Of a stretch of DNA of 5,103 bases, positions 4,365 through 5,103 are shown piece by piece. Origin of the DNA: Bacillota bacterium (GTDB lineage Bacteria > Bacillota > Bacilli > Bacillales > Cytobacillaceae); assembly GCA_023387295.1 (NCBI GenBank), contig JAEWIG010000022.1, positions 1 to 5,103 of the forward strand, in the 5' to 3' direction. Each line of letters starts with the position of its first letter. Position 1 is the stretch's first letter. A program made the translations under genes and the position numbers. The notes under the pieces are model-generated. The model was not told the DNA's origin and did not search any database. It was given only the letters and a program-made list of their open reading frames with translations.

Positions 4365-5103
4365 TTAATGAATATATGGAATTAACCCACTTAAAATCAT
4401 AAAAATATTGAATGCAAAATGCCAAATAATCGCTGGAATAATGCTTCCTGAGCGAATAACCAATCCAGCATAAAAAATTCCGCCTATAGTAAAGCCGATA
4501 CAAGTCAAATAAGAATAGCCAAAAGCTAAATGCGAGAATCCAAATGCCATGCCTGAAAATAAAATTGCTGCCTTTTCTCCAGCTAATTCTACCATTCTCG
4601 TTAATAATATCCCTCTCCATAATATTTCCTCTAACAATCCGTTTATGAATGAAAAAAGGAAAAGGAAACTAAAAAAAGAAAACTGGAAATATAAATTAGT
4701 TTTTAACATAAAAGGGAAGAAAGCAATGAAATTAAGACTGATTGCAAGAAGCAAAAATTGTTTGATCGAAAGGGAATGAAACCCTCTCCAAATAAACGGA
4801 AAGTAAATTTTTTCTTTCCAATCGGGTTTTATCCCATAATGGTTAATTTTCTCTTTAAATTTCTTAGTAACATAAATAATAAATAAGATAGGGATAATCA
4901 GTATTGTTCGGTTAAGAATCATTTTTGTACTGATGGGGAAGGAGAACTCCTCAACTAACCGATCACCATATAAAGTAAATAAATACCCTATTAAATACGC
5001 AAGCATAACCCAAGAAAAAATTCTTTTTTGATTAGTGAAAATTGCTAAGTACAAAATAAATCCAATAAGTATAGCAAACGCAATCATAAAGATCTTATTC
5101 TGA
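4365..5103 (-). CDS. CPBP-family (CAAX protease/Abi-type) intramembrane metalloprotease, start uncertain or beyond window
   Basis: A polytopic membrane protein with about six to eight hydrophobic segments. Numbering from the ATG at 5085-5087 (240 residues), all three motifs of the CPBP/Rce1-like family are present near the C-terminus: EEILWR (E153, E154, R158), FGFSH (F182, H186) and HFAFN (H223, N227). It is therefore likely an active intramembrane metallo-endopeptidase. Relatives in Firmicutes process or give immunity to peptides, or cleave membrane substrates; this one's substrate is unknown. No Shine-Dalgarno precedes that ATG (the 16 visible bases read TCAGAATAAGATCTTT) and the frame stays open to the window edge (QNKIF before M), so the true start may lie outside. 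I give the open extent; the safe part is 4365-5087. It is upstream in the same transcript as yneR. Confidence 0.85.
   Translation of the reverse strand, partial: QNKIFMIAFAILIGFILYLAIFTNQKRIFSWVMLAYLIGYLFTLYGDRLVEEFSFPISTKMILNRTILIIPILFIIYVTKKFKEKINHYGIKPDWKEKIYFPFIWRGFHSLSIKQFLLLAISLNFIAFFPFMLKTNLYFQFSFFSFLFLFSFINGLLEEILWRGILLTRMVELAGEKAAILFSGMAFGFSHLAFGYSYLTCIGFTIGGIFYAGLVIRSGSIIPAIIWHFAFNIFMILSGLIPYIH

Noticed and set aside
4102..4779. Other open frames across the yneR and protease region, both strands
   Set aside because: They overlap genes whose motifs are clear in another frame, and none has a ribosome site or recognisable sequence.
1..5103. Defence island, prophage, CRISPR array or insertion sequence
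   Set aside because: No transposase, integrase, spacer-repeat array or nuclease is seen, and gene order is typical conserved Bacillaceae chromosome. The CPBP protease alone does not make an abortive-infection system.

Overview
The window looks like a piece of the chromosome of an endospore-forming member of the Bacillaceae (Bacillus sensu lato). The evidence is low G+C, strong AGGAGG-type ribosome sites, two genes for minor small acid-soluble spore proteins (SspN and Tlp), an FbpB-type small basic protein, and a gene order close to what I recall of the Bacillus subtilis citB (acnA) - yneN - sspN/tlp - yneP - yneR neighbourhood. I cannot name the species.

Layout on the + strand: the C-terminal 430 codons of aconitase, open from the left edge of the window. 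Then 328 bases without a gene, holding a long palindromic repeat flanked by a 13-bp direct repeat, a strong intrinsic terminator and a perfect 7-1-7 palindrome. Next is an apparent two-gene unit of an unidentified four-helix membrane protein and the membrane-anchored thioredoxin-fold protein YneN. It ends in an unusually large nested hairpin terminator. A single-gene unit follows for a 43-residue FbpB-family protein, with a possible Fur box in front. Then comes the sspN-tlp spore pair, with a sigma-G-like -10 buried in the fbpB terminator loop. A YneP/YbgC-type acyl-CoA thioesterase gene closes the + strand set.

On the - strand, converging on yneP across a shared 15-bp hairpin, are yneR (a cysteine-free HesB-like protein starting at TTG) and, 13 bases upstream of it, a CPBP/Abi-type membrane metalloprotease gene that is open to the right edge.

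Functionally the region is mostly ordinary conserved core genome: TCA cycle, extracytoplasmic thiol chemistry, iron response, spore protection and thioester hydrolysis. I see no phage, transposase, CRISPR, toxin-antitoxin or defence cassette, and no wholly new system. The points worth a second look lie between the genes: a terminator that appears to share its bases with the sspN promoter and ribosome site, repeats that appear to have inserted at or in terminators, and an FbpB-like iron-response gene close to the iron-sulfur enzyme aconitase.
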